From: Carya illinoinensis
Lineage: Eukaryota; Streptophyta; Magnoliopsida; Fagales; Juglandaceae
DNA: 64,000 nt
Assembly: GCF_018687715.1 (NCBI RefSeq)
Contig: NC_056762.1
Coordinates: 28,437,864-28,501,863 of the forward strand
Direction of reading: 5' to 3'
The notes beneath the pieces were generated by a model that was not told where the DNA came from, searched no databases, and worked only from the letters and a program-made list of their open reading frames with translations. Position 1 is the stretch's first letter. The number at the start of each line of letters is the position of its first letter. The position numbers and the translations under genes were made by a program. Of the stretch, positions 22,630-34,162 are shown piece after piece.

Positions 22630-22643
22630 CAGTCGTTCTACGA
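22630..22643 (+). repeat. 3' target-site duplication of the LINE at 16990
   Basis: Exact copy of 16976-16989, following the A28 tail. Confidence 0.95.
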
Positions 22644-23075
22644 TAATTACCGGTCAAGAAGATTAGGCAAAAAGTAACCATCAATAATAAATTCTTCAAA
22701 TGAAAAATCCTAAACCCTCCCTATCCACGTTACAATTTTTATCTACTTCCAACCATAACATATGGTGACAAATCGTAGAGTGCTTTTTCTTATTCTTCGT
22801 ACTCATTGGTTCTATCGTGCATTGTTAATGCTTATCTTTCATCAGCAAATTTTTTTTGGACAACAAAAATTCTATTTTCAATGAGGTGTGCAGAGAACAT
22901 TTAATAAAATATTTATATATAATTTAATTTAAAAAATAAAATTTACAAATTTAAAATTTACAAATTAAATCTTACATCTTGCAATGAGTACGTCCTAATT
23001 TAATCATTCATTTTGTTATATAAATAATCGTATAAAACAAATGAATTACTATATAAATCTCATTTATTTATTTTA
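22644..23075. other. Short AT-rich spacer between two LINE tails
   Basis: No gene or repeat was recognised. It is the only unassigned DNA between the two tail-to-tail LINEs. Confidence 0.5.
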
Positions 23076-23109
23076 ATAAATCAATTTTTTTTTTTTAAAT
23101 TTTTTATAG

Positions 23110-26100
23110 TCAACGTAGCTGTCAATCTTATTAAATCGAAATATGGCATTCAGCCATACAAGAGGTTTTATGCAATCAGCAATACAATCAATATCTAATA
23201 ATTCAACATCCAAGTTAACTGCAGTTTGTGCTAAATGATGAGCAACACCACTCAAATCTCTCTTAACATGCAAGATTTTCCACTGAGTATGGCACAGGAG
23301 CCTGCAAACATCCGAAATAAGACCTGTAATTTCCCAGCAAGCGCATCACTTCTCTTAACAATATTAACAACTTGACTATTATCACCCTCAAAGATAATAG
23401 AATCAAGACCCAACTCCTGACAAAATAACATAGTAGAAATAAGACCTCTTACTTCTACCAACATTGGATCAGTGCAATATGCCAAGGGTTACATCAGACT
23501 TGCCAAAACAGAACCAGTTGGATCTCTAATCATCACACCTACACCAATTTTATGGAGCTCAGTTCTGACAGCAACATCCAAATTCACTTTCACACAAGGT
23601 GATGTAGGTGATTCCTAGTGAGAAGTAGACAAAGGATTGTGAGAGCCATACCATACTGACTTGGAATTAGCAATATAGTAATCTTCAACAGCTTGAATTG
23701 CATTCCTATATAGCACATAGGGAGACTAAAAAGGGCCATCATGAAGGAGTGAATTCCTTCTAAACCAAATGAGATGAGCCAGGGTGGCAAAAAGCACAAG
23801 ATCCTTAGATGATAATCTGTCAAGCAACTGCTAAAAAACATAGAAGAAATGAGTGTGAATGTTGGCCTTCTGAATAGACTTAGAACATAGAAGCTAGACA
23901 TCTTTAGTTGATGGACAAGTCCATAAAATATGGGCTGGTGTTTCCTCCTCAAGCATACATATGGGACAAGAAAAATAAAAAATAACCTTCATCTTAGATA
24001 AATTGACTTGAGTAGGCAAATAATCAGTACAAGCACTCCACACAAACTGCTTCACAACATCAGTAGTTTGTATAGACCAAAGTCTCTTCCATACAGAACC
24101 TTGTGTCCCAATAATTGAAGATTCAACACAAACTCTTGATAGTGATTGCTTATGCAAGTGATAAGCACTTCTTATTGAAAAATGCCCATTTACAGTTCCT
24201 TTCCATATCAGTTGATCAGGTTTAGGCAAGAGACTAACATGTAACTTAATAATCTGCTTAACACAATCCTCTTGAAAAATTGCTTGGAGAAGATCCATAT
24301 TCCACCATCTCGAGTGAACGTCAATAAAATCAGCTACAACTACAATCTCATGAAGAACAGGCACAGGTGATTGAATCCTACAGGAAGAATCTCTAAACAG
24401 CCACTTATCCTTCCATATTTTGATCTTGGTGCCATCACCTACTCTCCACATAAGACCTTCCTCAACCAAAGGAATAGAGTGAAAAAGACTTCTCCACAAG
24501 TACTAGGGCCTTGGACCAAGACCATCATGTAAAATGGAGGTATGAGGGAAGTATTTGGCCTTGAGAATTCTGCTTGACAAAGAATTAGGACACATTTCCA
24601 ACCTCCAAATCTGTTTAGCCAATAAGGCTAAGCTAAAACTATGAAGATCTCGAAATCCCAAACCCTATAAGATTTGCCTACACTTAAAAGTCCCAGCTTT
24701 TTCAATGTATCTTTAACTAGTTTTCTTGATGAACCCACCAGAATTTTGCAAAACATGAATGCAACCTAGAGCAAAGTGTTTTTGAAAGTAAGAAAACACA
24801 TACTATAAGTAGGTAGAGTTTGCAAGCCAGCCTTGATAAGTATTTCTTTTCTAGCTTTGGAAAGAAATTTATTCTTCCAAGTATCCAGCCTCTTCATCAC
24901 CCTTTCGACTATCCCCTCATTTTAGATTTTCCAACAATAGAAGGAAGACCCAAATATCTATCTAGATTAGTAAAAGCCTGAATACCAGTTACCTCCATAA
25001 GATGTCTCTTTGTTGCAGCCTTAGTGTTCTTGCTGAAAAATAGTGAGATTTTATCTTTATTTAGCTTCTTACCAGATGTAGCTTCATAGGTAGAAAGAAT
25101 ATGATTCAAGTGAACTCACTCCTGCAAATTGACTCTACAAAATAAAAGACTATCATCTATAAAAAAAAAAAAAATAGATGATTAAAGTTTGATATGGCCA
25201 CAAGTAATTGGAACACTAGTCAATGCTCAGTTTAGTTCAATAGCACTCAATTGAGAGCTCAAGGCCTCATCAAAAAGAATAAATAGGTAAGGGGATAAAG
25301 GGCAACATTGCCTAAGGCCTCTTCTTGGTTTAAAAGGATGATGAGGAACTCCATTTACCAAAACTGAAAAGGATGAAGAAGAAATACATGACATAATTAA
25401 CTCGACCCATTTATCATTAAACCCTAGTTTCAACAAAACAGCTTGAATGAACTTCCATTCCACCCTATCATCGGCCTTACTCATGTCCAACTTTAATGCC
25501 ATAAATCCTTGTTGCCCATGTAGTCGTGTGGCCATTGTATGGAGGGTTTCATAGGCAGCCAAGATATTATCAGCAATTTGTCTTCCAGGCACAAAAGCAC
25601 ACTAGTTTGGTGAAATGATAAAAGACATAATAGATTTCAACCTATCAGTAAGCATCTTTGTAATAATTTTGTAGAGGACATTGCATAAACTTATGGGTTG
25701 ATAATCAGAGTCACTTTTAGGATTTATAGACTTTGGAATCAAAACCAAAATGTGTGATTTATGGTTGCAATAGTAGACTGAGAATTGAGAAATGAAAGGA
25801 CAGCATGACAAACCTCTTTAACCACCACCTCCCAATGATTTTGATAGAAACAAGAGCTATAACCATCAAGTCTAGGGGCTTTATATGGTCCCATTTGGAA
25901 TACTGTAGTTTTAACATCCTCTTTAGTGAAGGCCATAAGCATATCGTCATTCATAGCTACAGAGACTTTAGGTGAGAGATCTTGAAGATAGACATCAATT
26001 TGAGAGGGATTAGAAGAAGTGAAACAAATTTCGATAAATATTAGTAAAAGCCAGGCCAATCTCAGCAGCAGATCTACACTCAATCCCATCCTCATCCTCC

Positions 26101-27210
26101 ACTTGTACAATTCTGTCCATCTTTTGTCTTTGCCTAGCACTCAAGTGAAAAAACTTTGTATTCCTATTCCCCCTCTGTAACCAGTGAACTTTGGCCTTTT
26201 TTTTTTTTTTTCCCATTTCAAGTGCAAGCTTTATTTTATTACTGAAATTTCTTTCCGCAACTTGCTAACTTCTGAAACTAAGTCTACTGTTAGGTTAGTT
26301 TGAAAGCATTCAAGTATAGACATCTTCTCCTAGAGATGCTTATCAGGAATTGGAGTTGTGGAGTTAGCCCATCTTCTAACAAACTGCATACAGTAAGAAA
26401 GTTTTGTTGACAAAGAAGACAAATCCCTAGAAATTCCACCAGCCTACAACCAAGCATAATGAATTGCTTCACCATAATCCTCATAAGCTGCCCATTTGGC
26501 TTCAAATCTACTTGGCCTCTTCAGTGAACCAGACAAACAATGGCTAGGAGTAGTGGTCAATAGAAAGGGGTTGTGATCAAAAGTAACTGAAGACAACAAC
26601 CTTATATCGACCAAAGTTTATAAGAAGAATCAGTTTTGTAAAAGCAGAATCAGTTTTGTTATTGGACCATGTGTATTTCCCTTTGGCAAACCTTAAAGTA
26701 TGGAGTTGACACTCATCACATCCTTAAAAAGAGCAATCTGTTTCACACTCTTTGGTGCACCACCCTCCTTATACTCTGAAATAAGATCTCATTGAAATCT
26801 CCAATACACAGCCACAATTCAGGGTTCAAAGAATTAAGATGCCTTAAAATATAATATCCCTCTACCCTTCTTTCAGTAATGGGATGACCATAAAAACAGG
26901 TGACCATCCATGGTGGTTTTGGGGAAAAGCTATCAACCCAACAGTTAATATGCCTTTGAGAATAACTTTGGATTTCAACAACACAATCAAACTTCCATAA
27001 CAATGCTAATCCACCCCCACGACCCATCCCTTCAACAATAAGCATATTAGTAAAACCAAACAAATGCTTTAAAGACTCCATCTTATTCTTATGCAATTTA
27101 GTTTCCATAAGAAATAAGATATTTGGCTTTTTATCCTTAACCATAAGGTTAAGGTCATGAATTGTCCGAGAGTTGCCAAACCCTCGACAATTCCAATTTA
27201 TGATCCTCAT
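23110..27210 (-). pseudogene. LINE ORF2, heavily frameshifted
   Basis: The start is the ATG at 27208-27210 (MRIINWNCRGFGN). The endonuclease is readable to LCIGDFNEILF at about 26790. RT pieces follow at 26010-26216 (NRNTKFFHLSARQRQ), 25739-26140 (APRLDGYSSCFYQNHW), 25602-25811 ([14 protein letters not shown]) and 25227-25592 (LKLDMSKADDRVEW). Key motifs are damaged: GDPLSPYL reads CCPLSPYL, AYDRVEW reads ADDRVEW, and FADD reads FIDD near 25160. The zinc-binding part is at 23894-24499 (FVWSACTDYLPTQVNLS; CPICMLEEETPAHILWTC) and RNase H at 23110-23485 (SIIFEGDNSQVVNIV; GVAHHLAQTAV). It is non-functional. Confidence 0.85.
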
Positions 27211-27414
27211 ATCTCTCTTAGCCTCCGCCAATAATTTCACATTATGTAATTTTTTTTTCAACAATAGTTTATCCTCAGAACTGTGTTTACCAAGTGGCAA
27301 TAACTTCCTCTTTCTAGTTGTCAAGAAGGAATTATCATAAGCATTGGCTTTCTTATTGACATTTCTAACCTTTTGCTTCAAATGATGTAATGAAGCAGAA
27401 GGACCAAACAAAAC

Positions 27415-28467
27415 CTATTGTGTTGAAACATTCACCAATTTAGTAGTCACCCCATCATCAACAAAAGAAACTGCACCAAGAGATTCATCAACAGGAATGA
27501 TCTTGGAAGTGGTGACAATTGTTGCAGTTCTAGCAATTACAATTACAGAGTTGATAATCTTGAATGGGCAGCCAATCAGTGGATCAACCACACCTGTCTT
27601 AGAATGCCACGTGGAATCCAAACCCCCAACTGTCACATAACTATCATGGCAATTGCTAGAAGGACCAAAAGCAGGTAATTGTTCTGTAGTAGCAGAGGAT
27701 GATGTCACTCTTGAAGATCCAGGAATGAATTTCCCAACCCCTCCTCTAGTAGAATTAAAAGAAGCATACAGCCAAGTACCATATTGCATGGTAGAAGAGA
27801 CTTCTGAATTGTTCAAGCATCCACCAATGCCATGCATAATAACACCATAGGAAAAGCAGAATAGTTGCAATCTCTCATACTTAAAAAGCACAAAGGCATG
27901 ATGTTCCTTCATTGAACCCCAAACAAGTGGCTTGGAAAGATCAATCTCAACTAGGATACACATATATTGCCCCCAACCAGTTCCATTGTCATCAACCTGT
28001 ACATGAATAACATTCCCTATTAAACCACCAAGCCTAAAAGCCACAATATAATTCATATATCCAAAAGGAAAATTATGAAGTTGCACCCAGAAGTAGTTAT
28101 GTGACAAGTCTAATTCATTAGGGGGAGTAAGTCCATCAAAGAACTGTAAGCAAATCAGGTTCTAATCAAAGAGCTATGGTTGATCATCCCAAACTTTTAG
28201 CAGATCATGTTAAAAACAGAATTCCAAGAGGAACAAATTCAAACCCATTTCCACAATACGAATACTAGCATCCACTTTCCAAACTTTAAGCATAGTTAAC
28301 TTGAAGTCCTCATGATTAATCTTGTGTTCAGTTATGATCTTCCCCACAAGACAGAATTGGTCTTTCGTCAAGGTTTGTTCAACATCATTCTCCAAGACAA
28401 CAACACCTTCCTTTTCAATACTTGTAAGACTAAGTGAATTCCAATGCTTGATAAAATCCTCAACCAT
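27415..28467 (-). pseudogene. LINE ORF1 (DUF4283 + degenerate knuckle)
   Basis: It starts MVEDFIKHWNSLSL at 28467 and continues QFCLVGKIITEHKINHEDFK and LTMLKVWKVDASIRIVEMGL, the DUF4283 pattern. A frameshifted gap occurs at about 28110-28210. The part at 27415-28107 carries FWVQLHNFPFGYMN and GWGQYMCILVEIDLSKPLVW, and ends in a decayed knuckle CFSYGVIMHGIGGC in which the second Cys is Tyr. Several stops or frameshifts are present. Confidence 0.8.
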
Positions 28468-28686
28468 AATGGCACAAGAACAGACGTTAGAACTAGTAAC
28501 ACCCAATGACACAATCCTCGCCTACCACACAGAGTGAAGTCATAAACTTCTCCTTAAGAAAAAACATCAAGAACTTGAGAGAAAAATTCCTAGAAGTAAC
28601 TGCTTCCTCAATTGCCGGAGCCCATGCTACCCAGACTTAATTGATGATTTAAAAAAAAAAAATTATAGCTTACATTATAAATCAAT

Positions 28687-29860
28687 GATGAAACTAGGAT
28701 TAAAGTTTAGAAGGGTTCGCGCAAGAGTAAGTCTTTTTTAAAGGGGCATTATGAATAAAATATTGAAGAATTTATGAAAAATAATTGTGCTAAAATAACC
28801 AAAATTTCTCCACAAATTTTTCTCCTACAAGATTTCCCAATGAGAGTGGTAGATATGTTAACAACTTATTTGCAAAATATGTTAATTATATAATGTTATC
28901 ATAATGAAGGTTAAATGTTTAACCAAATTAGTAACCAACAATTCTAGAATTTTTGAATTATGGTTTGTTTTTTAATAAATAGTATCAAAGTAGAGACTAT
29001 ATCACAAGCTCAAGTCACAGAGGGGGTGAATTATAGACTAGATTAAATTGCTTTGGTATTATGTATAAGCATAGCGTTAAGTCATTGAATACTGATAGAT
29101 GAGTAAAGCCCCCAAAGGAGAAAGGGCTATTATCAGATCGATGTTAATAGAGTGGGCTGTCATGGAAGTTAGATTTGGAAAGATGGGGGAATAATATCAT
29201 CCTGAAGACTAAAGGTTTAACTAAATTAGTATTTAACAGTCGCATGACTTTTGAATTAATAATTGGATCTTTAACATATAATAATCCCATTATTTATTTA
29301 TTTATTTATTTTTTGGGTCGAAGTATAAGTACCCTATTTCAAGTTAAGAGTTTAAACTAAATCTTAGGAAGTATTGAGGTCAAAACTTGATTTCAGTAAT
29401 ATATATATATATATATATATCAATCTTTTCGTGAAAATGTAACTCTAATTGAAGTTAGGATTTTAAAACGAGATTTTATGGAAAGCTTTGAGTTTAAAAC
29501 TTGGTTTTAATTAAAATATCACCTCCACCTGGCATCTACATAATTTTAAAGACTATAATATTTTCATTAAGTTAATGAATAATTTTAAGAAAAACAAAAA
29601 ATTATTTGTCAAAAAAAAAAAAAAAAAGAACAAAGAGCCCATCAATTGTTGGACTAAATGCAAGTCTAGAAAAGAGTGAACCACAGGGTTTAGCCCATTA
29701 TGTTGGGCTTCACCCACTTCTCTTCCTCCAATAGTTTCTCAAGTTTTTACTAGACAGGGCTTCACAGATTTGAAACTCTAAAATATTTTGAAAAAATATT
29801 ATATATTTGAGATTTCTAAAGTATTTTCTTTATGTTGAATTTTCCAACATTCTAGAAAAA
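28687..29860. other. AT-rich intergenic DNA, no gene
   Basis: No coding motif was recognised. It contains TTTA tetranucleotides near 29291-29311 and a (TA)n microsatellite at 29399-29420. Confidence 0.5.
29399..29420. repeat. (TA)n microsatellite
   Basis: Eleven TA units. Confidence 0.9.
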
Positions 29861-30010
29861 GGATTTTTTTTTTTTTTAAAAGAAGAGCACAATGCTCTAA
29901 TTTTATTGATAGATAACCCTCATTTATAGCGGAAGAATATTTTATATAAGAGGAAAAGTGAGAGTTACATTCAAAATCTCAAAACCGAACTCCTAAAAAC
30001 TACGTGAAAA

Positions 30011-30323
30011 AAGGGGTGCGGGTACAGGGCAGGGTAGCCTTTGTCCCCAGCTAGCATGGGTAGAAGGTGGGGTTTCTTACCCAGAACCTATCAGCACACA
30101 ACGAGGACAGGGCACCCCACACTGATGCTGGGGGACAGGGGAGGACTCCTACTCTATCCCCCCCCTAGGGGGCCGTCCACCACCCACCCACTGGGTGCCG
30201 CCACCGTACAAAAAATCCATAAAAAACTACACTGATACCAAAAAAAAAAAAAAAAAATGCCCAACAAATCCACAATCGCAAAAAATAAACATAACATTTC
30301 CACAATCACTTGCAATAAATAAT

Positions 30324-30371
<48 letters not shown>

Positions 30372-30690
30372 CAAGGGAGAGATGGTGTCGTTGGCCATGG
30401 CGAGGCTGAGAGCCACATGGGGGAAGGGGCTGGGGGGAAACTGGGAATAGAGAGAGAGGGAGGGGGGAATTGGGAAGTGGGAAGAAACTGAGGGGGGTAG
30501 GGTTAAATCAAAACCCCCAACCCCCAAAATGAAGTCGTGTATATATATATATATATATAAAATTTTTACCACAACGGAATTATTTATATATATATATGGG
30601 AAGGGGAGCAGGGCAGGACCTAGCCCGCCCCTTTCCCCTTTCCCCTATGGGGTGGGGCAATAGGGGCCAGAGTCCCGTCACGCAACCCTA
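30011..30690. mobile_element. hAT-like non-autonomous element, 680 bp
   Basis: The left end AAGGGGTGCGGG and the right end, inverted, TAGGGTTGCGTG match at 9 of 12 positions. Flanking octamers CGTGAAAA (30003-30010) and CATGAAAA (30691-30698) match at 7 of 8, as expected of a hAT TSD. The interior is GC-rich at both ends, with (AG)22 at 30325-30368 and (TA)n near 30541-30560, and no transposase. The plan resembles the element at 56039-56768. It lies inside the LINE 3' region. Confidence 0.6.
30325..30368. repeat. (AG)22 microsatellite
   Basis: Forty-four bases of alternating AG inside the hAT-like element. Confidence 0.95.
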
Positions 30691-33039
30691 CATGAAAATT
30701 ATTAGAAAAAAATAATAATTTCATAAATCTAAATCTAAAAATAAAGAAATAACTAATGCTTGAGATTAGGGATTCCTACACCATCCAAAGCAACAAGACC
30801 AACCATATGCTCAGGAAGTTGTAAAATGGAAGATAAATCTACCCTATTACCATGAATATGGAATAAGGCAAGACTATCAACTAAAGCATTACCTTCCCGA
30901 TAAACATGATGGATACTAAAAGAGAAAGGTTTTTAAAATGCGAAAAGTCATCCCATATATTAAAAAATTGTCAAGAGGTTGAAAATTACAATTAAACCAG
31001 TACAAGCTAGGAGTTCAATTCCACAATAAGTCCCAACACATTTAATTGATAACATAAAAGCAAACCAATCTTTAAAGTTGAAAACAATGCAAAAGTGTTG
31101 ATGTTGCTGGTAACTAAACAACAAGAAAAACTAGCAATAATAAAGCTATTAGAGGTTCTTAATATGCCCCCACAATCAGCCAGGTCAGGGTTACCTTTAG
31201 TAACACCATCACTGTTGAGCTTAAAATTTCCCAAGGGGGAGGGATCCACTTGACTAGGAAAGGCCTTTTAGTACGAATATTGATACTGGAAATATGAAGA
31301 GACTCAAGGATTGAAGCATTGGAAAGGGTCAATAAGGACTTAGGCTTAAGCAAGAGGCTTAGACTACGAAACCATTTGGTGATCTTGTAAGTTTTAGTAC
31401 AAAAATTAGTGTGGCTATCTTCAAATCTAGCTTTGTTCCTTACTAGCCAAAACTCCCAAAGAACTAGGGGAGGTACGAAGTAGGCAAGCAAGTGAAGTTC
31501 ATCGGAGCTACAAAAGGAGAACCACCATTGAATAGTATTATTCTTCCAACTTATAAAGGCACTATGCGTATGACCAAATGTAGGAAAACATGAAGCCACA
31601 CCTTCTTGAAAAGGAAACAATCAACAAAGACATGGTTAGCACTTTCCACATCACCATCAAGGCAAGAAGAACAGTTGGACAATAAGGGAATTCTATAGTG
31701 TTGGATTTGTCGTCAAGGGTGATACCATTGTACCACAATTTCCATATCAAGACAGAGATCTTGGTAGGAATTCCATGACACCAAATCAAAGACACAAAAG
31801 GGAAAATAGATGAGTAGTATTTGAAAAGATTCCATACAAATTTTGAAGTGAAGTCACCATCTTGAGTACGCTTCCAAACTCTAGCATCAGAACCCAACAT
31901 AAAAGTCACAAGGAATTGGCTAACTTCTTGCACAAATGTCTTTAAGAGAGAATGTAGGGATGTAAACCTTTCTATGCTAAAGAGTTGTTATTGGCCCAAT
32001 TTTCATGCCAAAAGCTTATATTGCCCTCACATATATTTCATTGACCTTCAAGATGAAAATAGGGTGGGACTTGTAAATAACTTTCCAAGAGTTAGAATGA
32101 AAACCTTTAGCCCCAATAAGGCTCAAGGGGATGTTGTTGTCATATATTATGGTGCTAGAATTGGGCCCAAGGATGGTTGGAACATGGAAATCTCCAAGCT
32201 AATTTACAATGAAGTGCTTTGATGACATCGTACATTTTCCTAATAGCAAATCTCTTTTTGAGAGAGGCCGACATGATTACAAGAAATCCATTTTTCTTGG
32301 AGTGACTCTCAATTTCCCTTTATGAATGAAGTTAATCACCTTTTTTAGGAGGTTACGAATATAAAGAATATGAATAGGAATGGAGGATAAGACAGATTTT
32401 ATAAGAATAAGTTTACCTCGAGTAGATAAGAGATGACCTTTCCACCTGGCAACTTTCTTTTAAATTTTGGAGAGAATGGCATCATAGGAAAATCAAAATC
32501 TTCCTATAAAAGAGAGGAGCACCCAAGTAAGTGGTAGGGAAATAACCTTTCTTAAAGCCTGTGGTATTCACAGTGATGTGTTTGTGAGATCTAGAGATAC
32601 TCTTGTATAATAAGAAAATACTCCTGGAATCATTAATCTTTTTAGCTAGACATGCTTTTTATATTGAGTGATGAATCCCATAAGATTGGTGAGGCTCTTC
32701 TTAGAACAATTAGTGAAGATTAAGAGGTTATTAGAAAAAAAGAATATGAGAAAGAGAGCTAGAACCCGGAGGAAAAGAATAGTGGTTGATATGACCATCC
32801 ACGATGGGTTGGTGAAGATCCCTACTGAGAGGTTCTTCATTAAGGATGAAAAAAGGGGACACATAATCCATTTGCCTTAAAACCTAATAGAAGTGAAGTA
32901 ACTAGAGTGAAAACCATTCAAAAAAACATAAAGGTAGGACCCAAAAAACAAACATAGAAAAGAAAGACAAAACCCTCACTAAAAGCAAAAGAAGAAAGAA
33001 TAAGAGAGAGGTAGTTCCAGTAAAAAGCTTTAGTCATAT

Positions 33040-34069
33040 TTTTCTTTTTTTGATAGGAAATAGACTTCATTTCATTCAATGAAACTGAAGTTACAGCTAT
33101 GACTGATAAATAGAGAAACAAAATCAAGATGACAAGCTAAACTACTCATTTGTTTGGGGCTTCTTTGCACACAAATTTCTTGTGACAGACATTGTCTTAA
33201 CTTTTATAAACTCTCTAATGACAGAGCCTTCTGAGATATGAAACTTTGTAAAAACAGAGATTTCAATCCCGATTTGTCTGAGATTATAACACTTTGTAAA
33301 AACAAAGATAATTATCCCCCAACCTCCAAAGGAGGAGAGGGTATCCAATCCCATCCTCCAAAAGAGGAGAGGGAAATCCACCCACCATCCTCCAAAGGAG
33401 GAGCGGGACAACCATCCCCCATCATCCAAAGGAGGAGAGGGTACTCCTGCTATGGACAACATGTTCAATAGCCTATTTCTTTTTTATTTTTACCAAACAC
33501 ACACAACAGAACATAAATACATAGGAAATACTGAAAAAATAGAAATGCAACAAAATAGAAACTTGAAATAACACTAAGTAAGGAGGCTGTAGTGGCGTTT
33601 GAAGAACACGCGTCACACTAGGAGTGTGTTGGACCGTCAATTGAAGCTACTGAAGTCGATAGCCCCAGAAACGCCTCCCGTGGCAGCAACAGAGCCCTCT
33701 GTGTGGTGGCACGTGAGGGCCATGCGCACACTTTGACTCGTGCATGTAGATCACACGCAATTCCTTTTGGTAAAACCTTTATTAGTCTGAAAGATCATTG
33801 GCTTAGGAACCCTACAATGGGGTGCATGGTAGTCGCTGGCCACCAGAAAACATCAAATGTCGCTTCTCCCCTTTGACAGGAAAAACAAAAACCAAAACAC
33901 CAACTGGAAAATTAAACACCTAAAGAAACTGCATCTGAGAGGAGGGAGTGGGGTGGGTGCTAGGGAGGAGTTGAAGCTCCCACCCCCCCTCTGGGGTGGT
34001 TTTTGGTTTGAGTTTCTAGAGAGAAGATAGAGCTTATCTCTCTAGAAATATTTAGGGCTGGCCTTGTAT
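33040..34069 (-). mobile_element. Poly-A retroelement of unknown family, ~1.03 kb, 16-bp TSD
   Basis: AAAGCTTTAGTCATAT occurs exactly at 33024-33039 and 34070-34085. The T-rich start TTTCTTTTTTT is an A tail on the minus strand, followed by TGATAGGAAATAGACTTCAT. The pattern is that of a LINE-mobilised element, but no endonuclease, RT or RNase H is readable in 1 kb, so it is non-autonomous or a LINE tail of a different family. It contains a minisatellite (33317-33445), and its middle resembles 7330-7480. It interrupts the RT motif KVDMTKAF of the host LINE. Confidence 0.8.
33317..33445. repeat. Minisatellite, 4 units of 32-34 bp
   Basis: Units share CCATCCTCCAAAGGAGGAG; the CTCCAAAGG (or variant) cores fall at 33324, 33356, 33390 and 33424. 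Each core is itself a small palindrome (CTCC...GGAG). Confidence 0.85.
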
Positions 34070-34162
34070 AAAGCTTTAGTCATATCTACTTTTAGCATGA
34101 CATTGTTAACCTTATTTTTTTGTCTGGAATATGAGTTAACTCCTAAGCTAGAGATGCTGTGA

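Larger units (their letters stand above)
23086..28676 (-). mobile_element. Near-full-length L1-type LINE, older relative of the 16990 element
   Basis: The T-run at 23085-23096 is the tail, and ORF2 then ORF1 follow to the right on the minus strand. A possible 10-bp TSD, ATAAATCAAT, occurs at 23076-23085 and 28677-28686; it is AT-rich, so the evidence is modest. The ORF2 start (MRIINWNCRGFGN, FLMETKLH) closely parallels the element at 16990-22629 (MIGLSWNCRGFGN, FLMETKCG), so both belong to one family. Confidence 0.8.
29866..34160 (-). mobile_element. Decayed LINE, split by two later insertions
   Basis: A T-run at about 29862-29877 and the 3'-end-like text AATTTTATTGATAGATAACC mark the tail. 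Coding remnants run to 34160 on the minus strand. The element is interrupted at 30011-30690 by a hAT-like element and at 33040-34069 by a poly-A retroelement. It resembles the 49516-55310 lineage: RNase H with a NSDGVTKGNP-type start and a similar 3' end (CCCTCATTTATAGCGGA here, CCCTCACTTATGGCGGA there). The 5' half (ORF1, endonuclease) is lost where an LTR begins at 34163. Confidence 0.75.
30750..34160 (-). pseudogene. LINE ORF2 remnant (RT, zf-RVT, RNase H)
   Basis: RNase H: NFKLNSDGVTKGNPDLADCG near 31200 and an REGNALVDSLA-type end near 30870. Zinc-binding part: RVWKRTQDGDFTSKFVWNLF and HGIPTKISVLIWKLWYNGI at 31562-31933. The RT core motif KVDMTKAF lies across the insertion at 33040-34069: KVDM comes from the right flank (34086-34115) and the rest continues leftward from 33039. 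Many stops are present. Confidence 0.7.

Noticed and set aside
30306..30572. 88-codon minus-strand frame with MVKILYIYIYIHDF start
   Set aside because: Its start and end are microsatellites ((TA)n and (AG)n) within the hAT-like element.
33317..33445. Possible CRISPR-like array (regularly spaced repeats)
   Set aside because: Units are adjacent tandem repeats of 32-34 bp with decaying identity and no unique spacers, in a plant retroelement.
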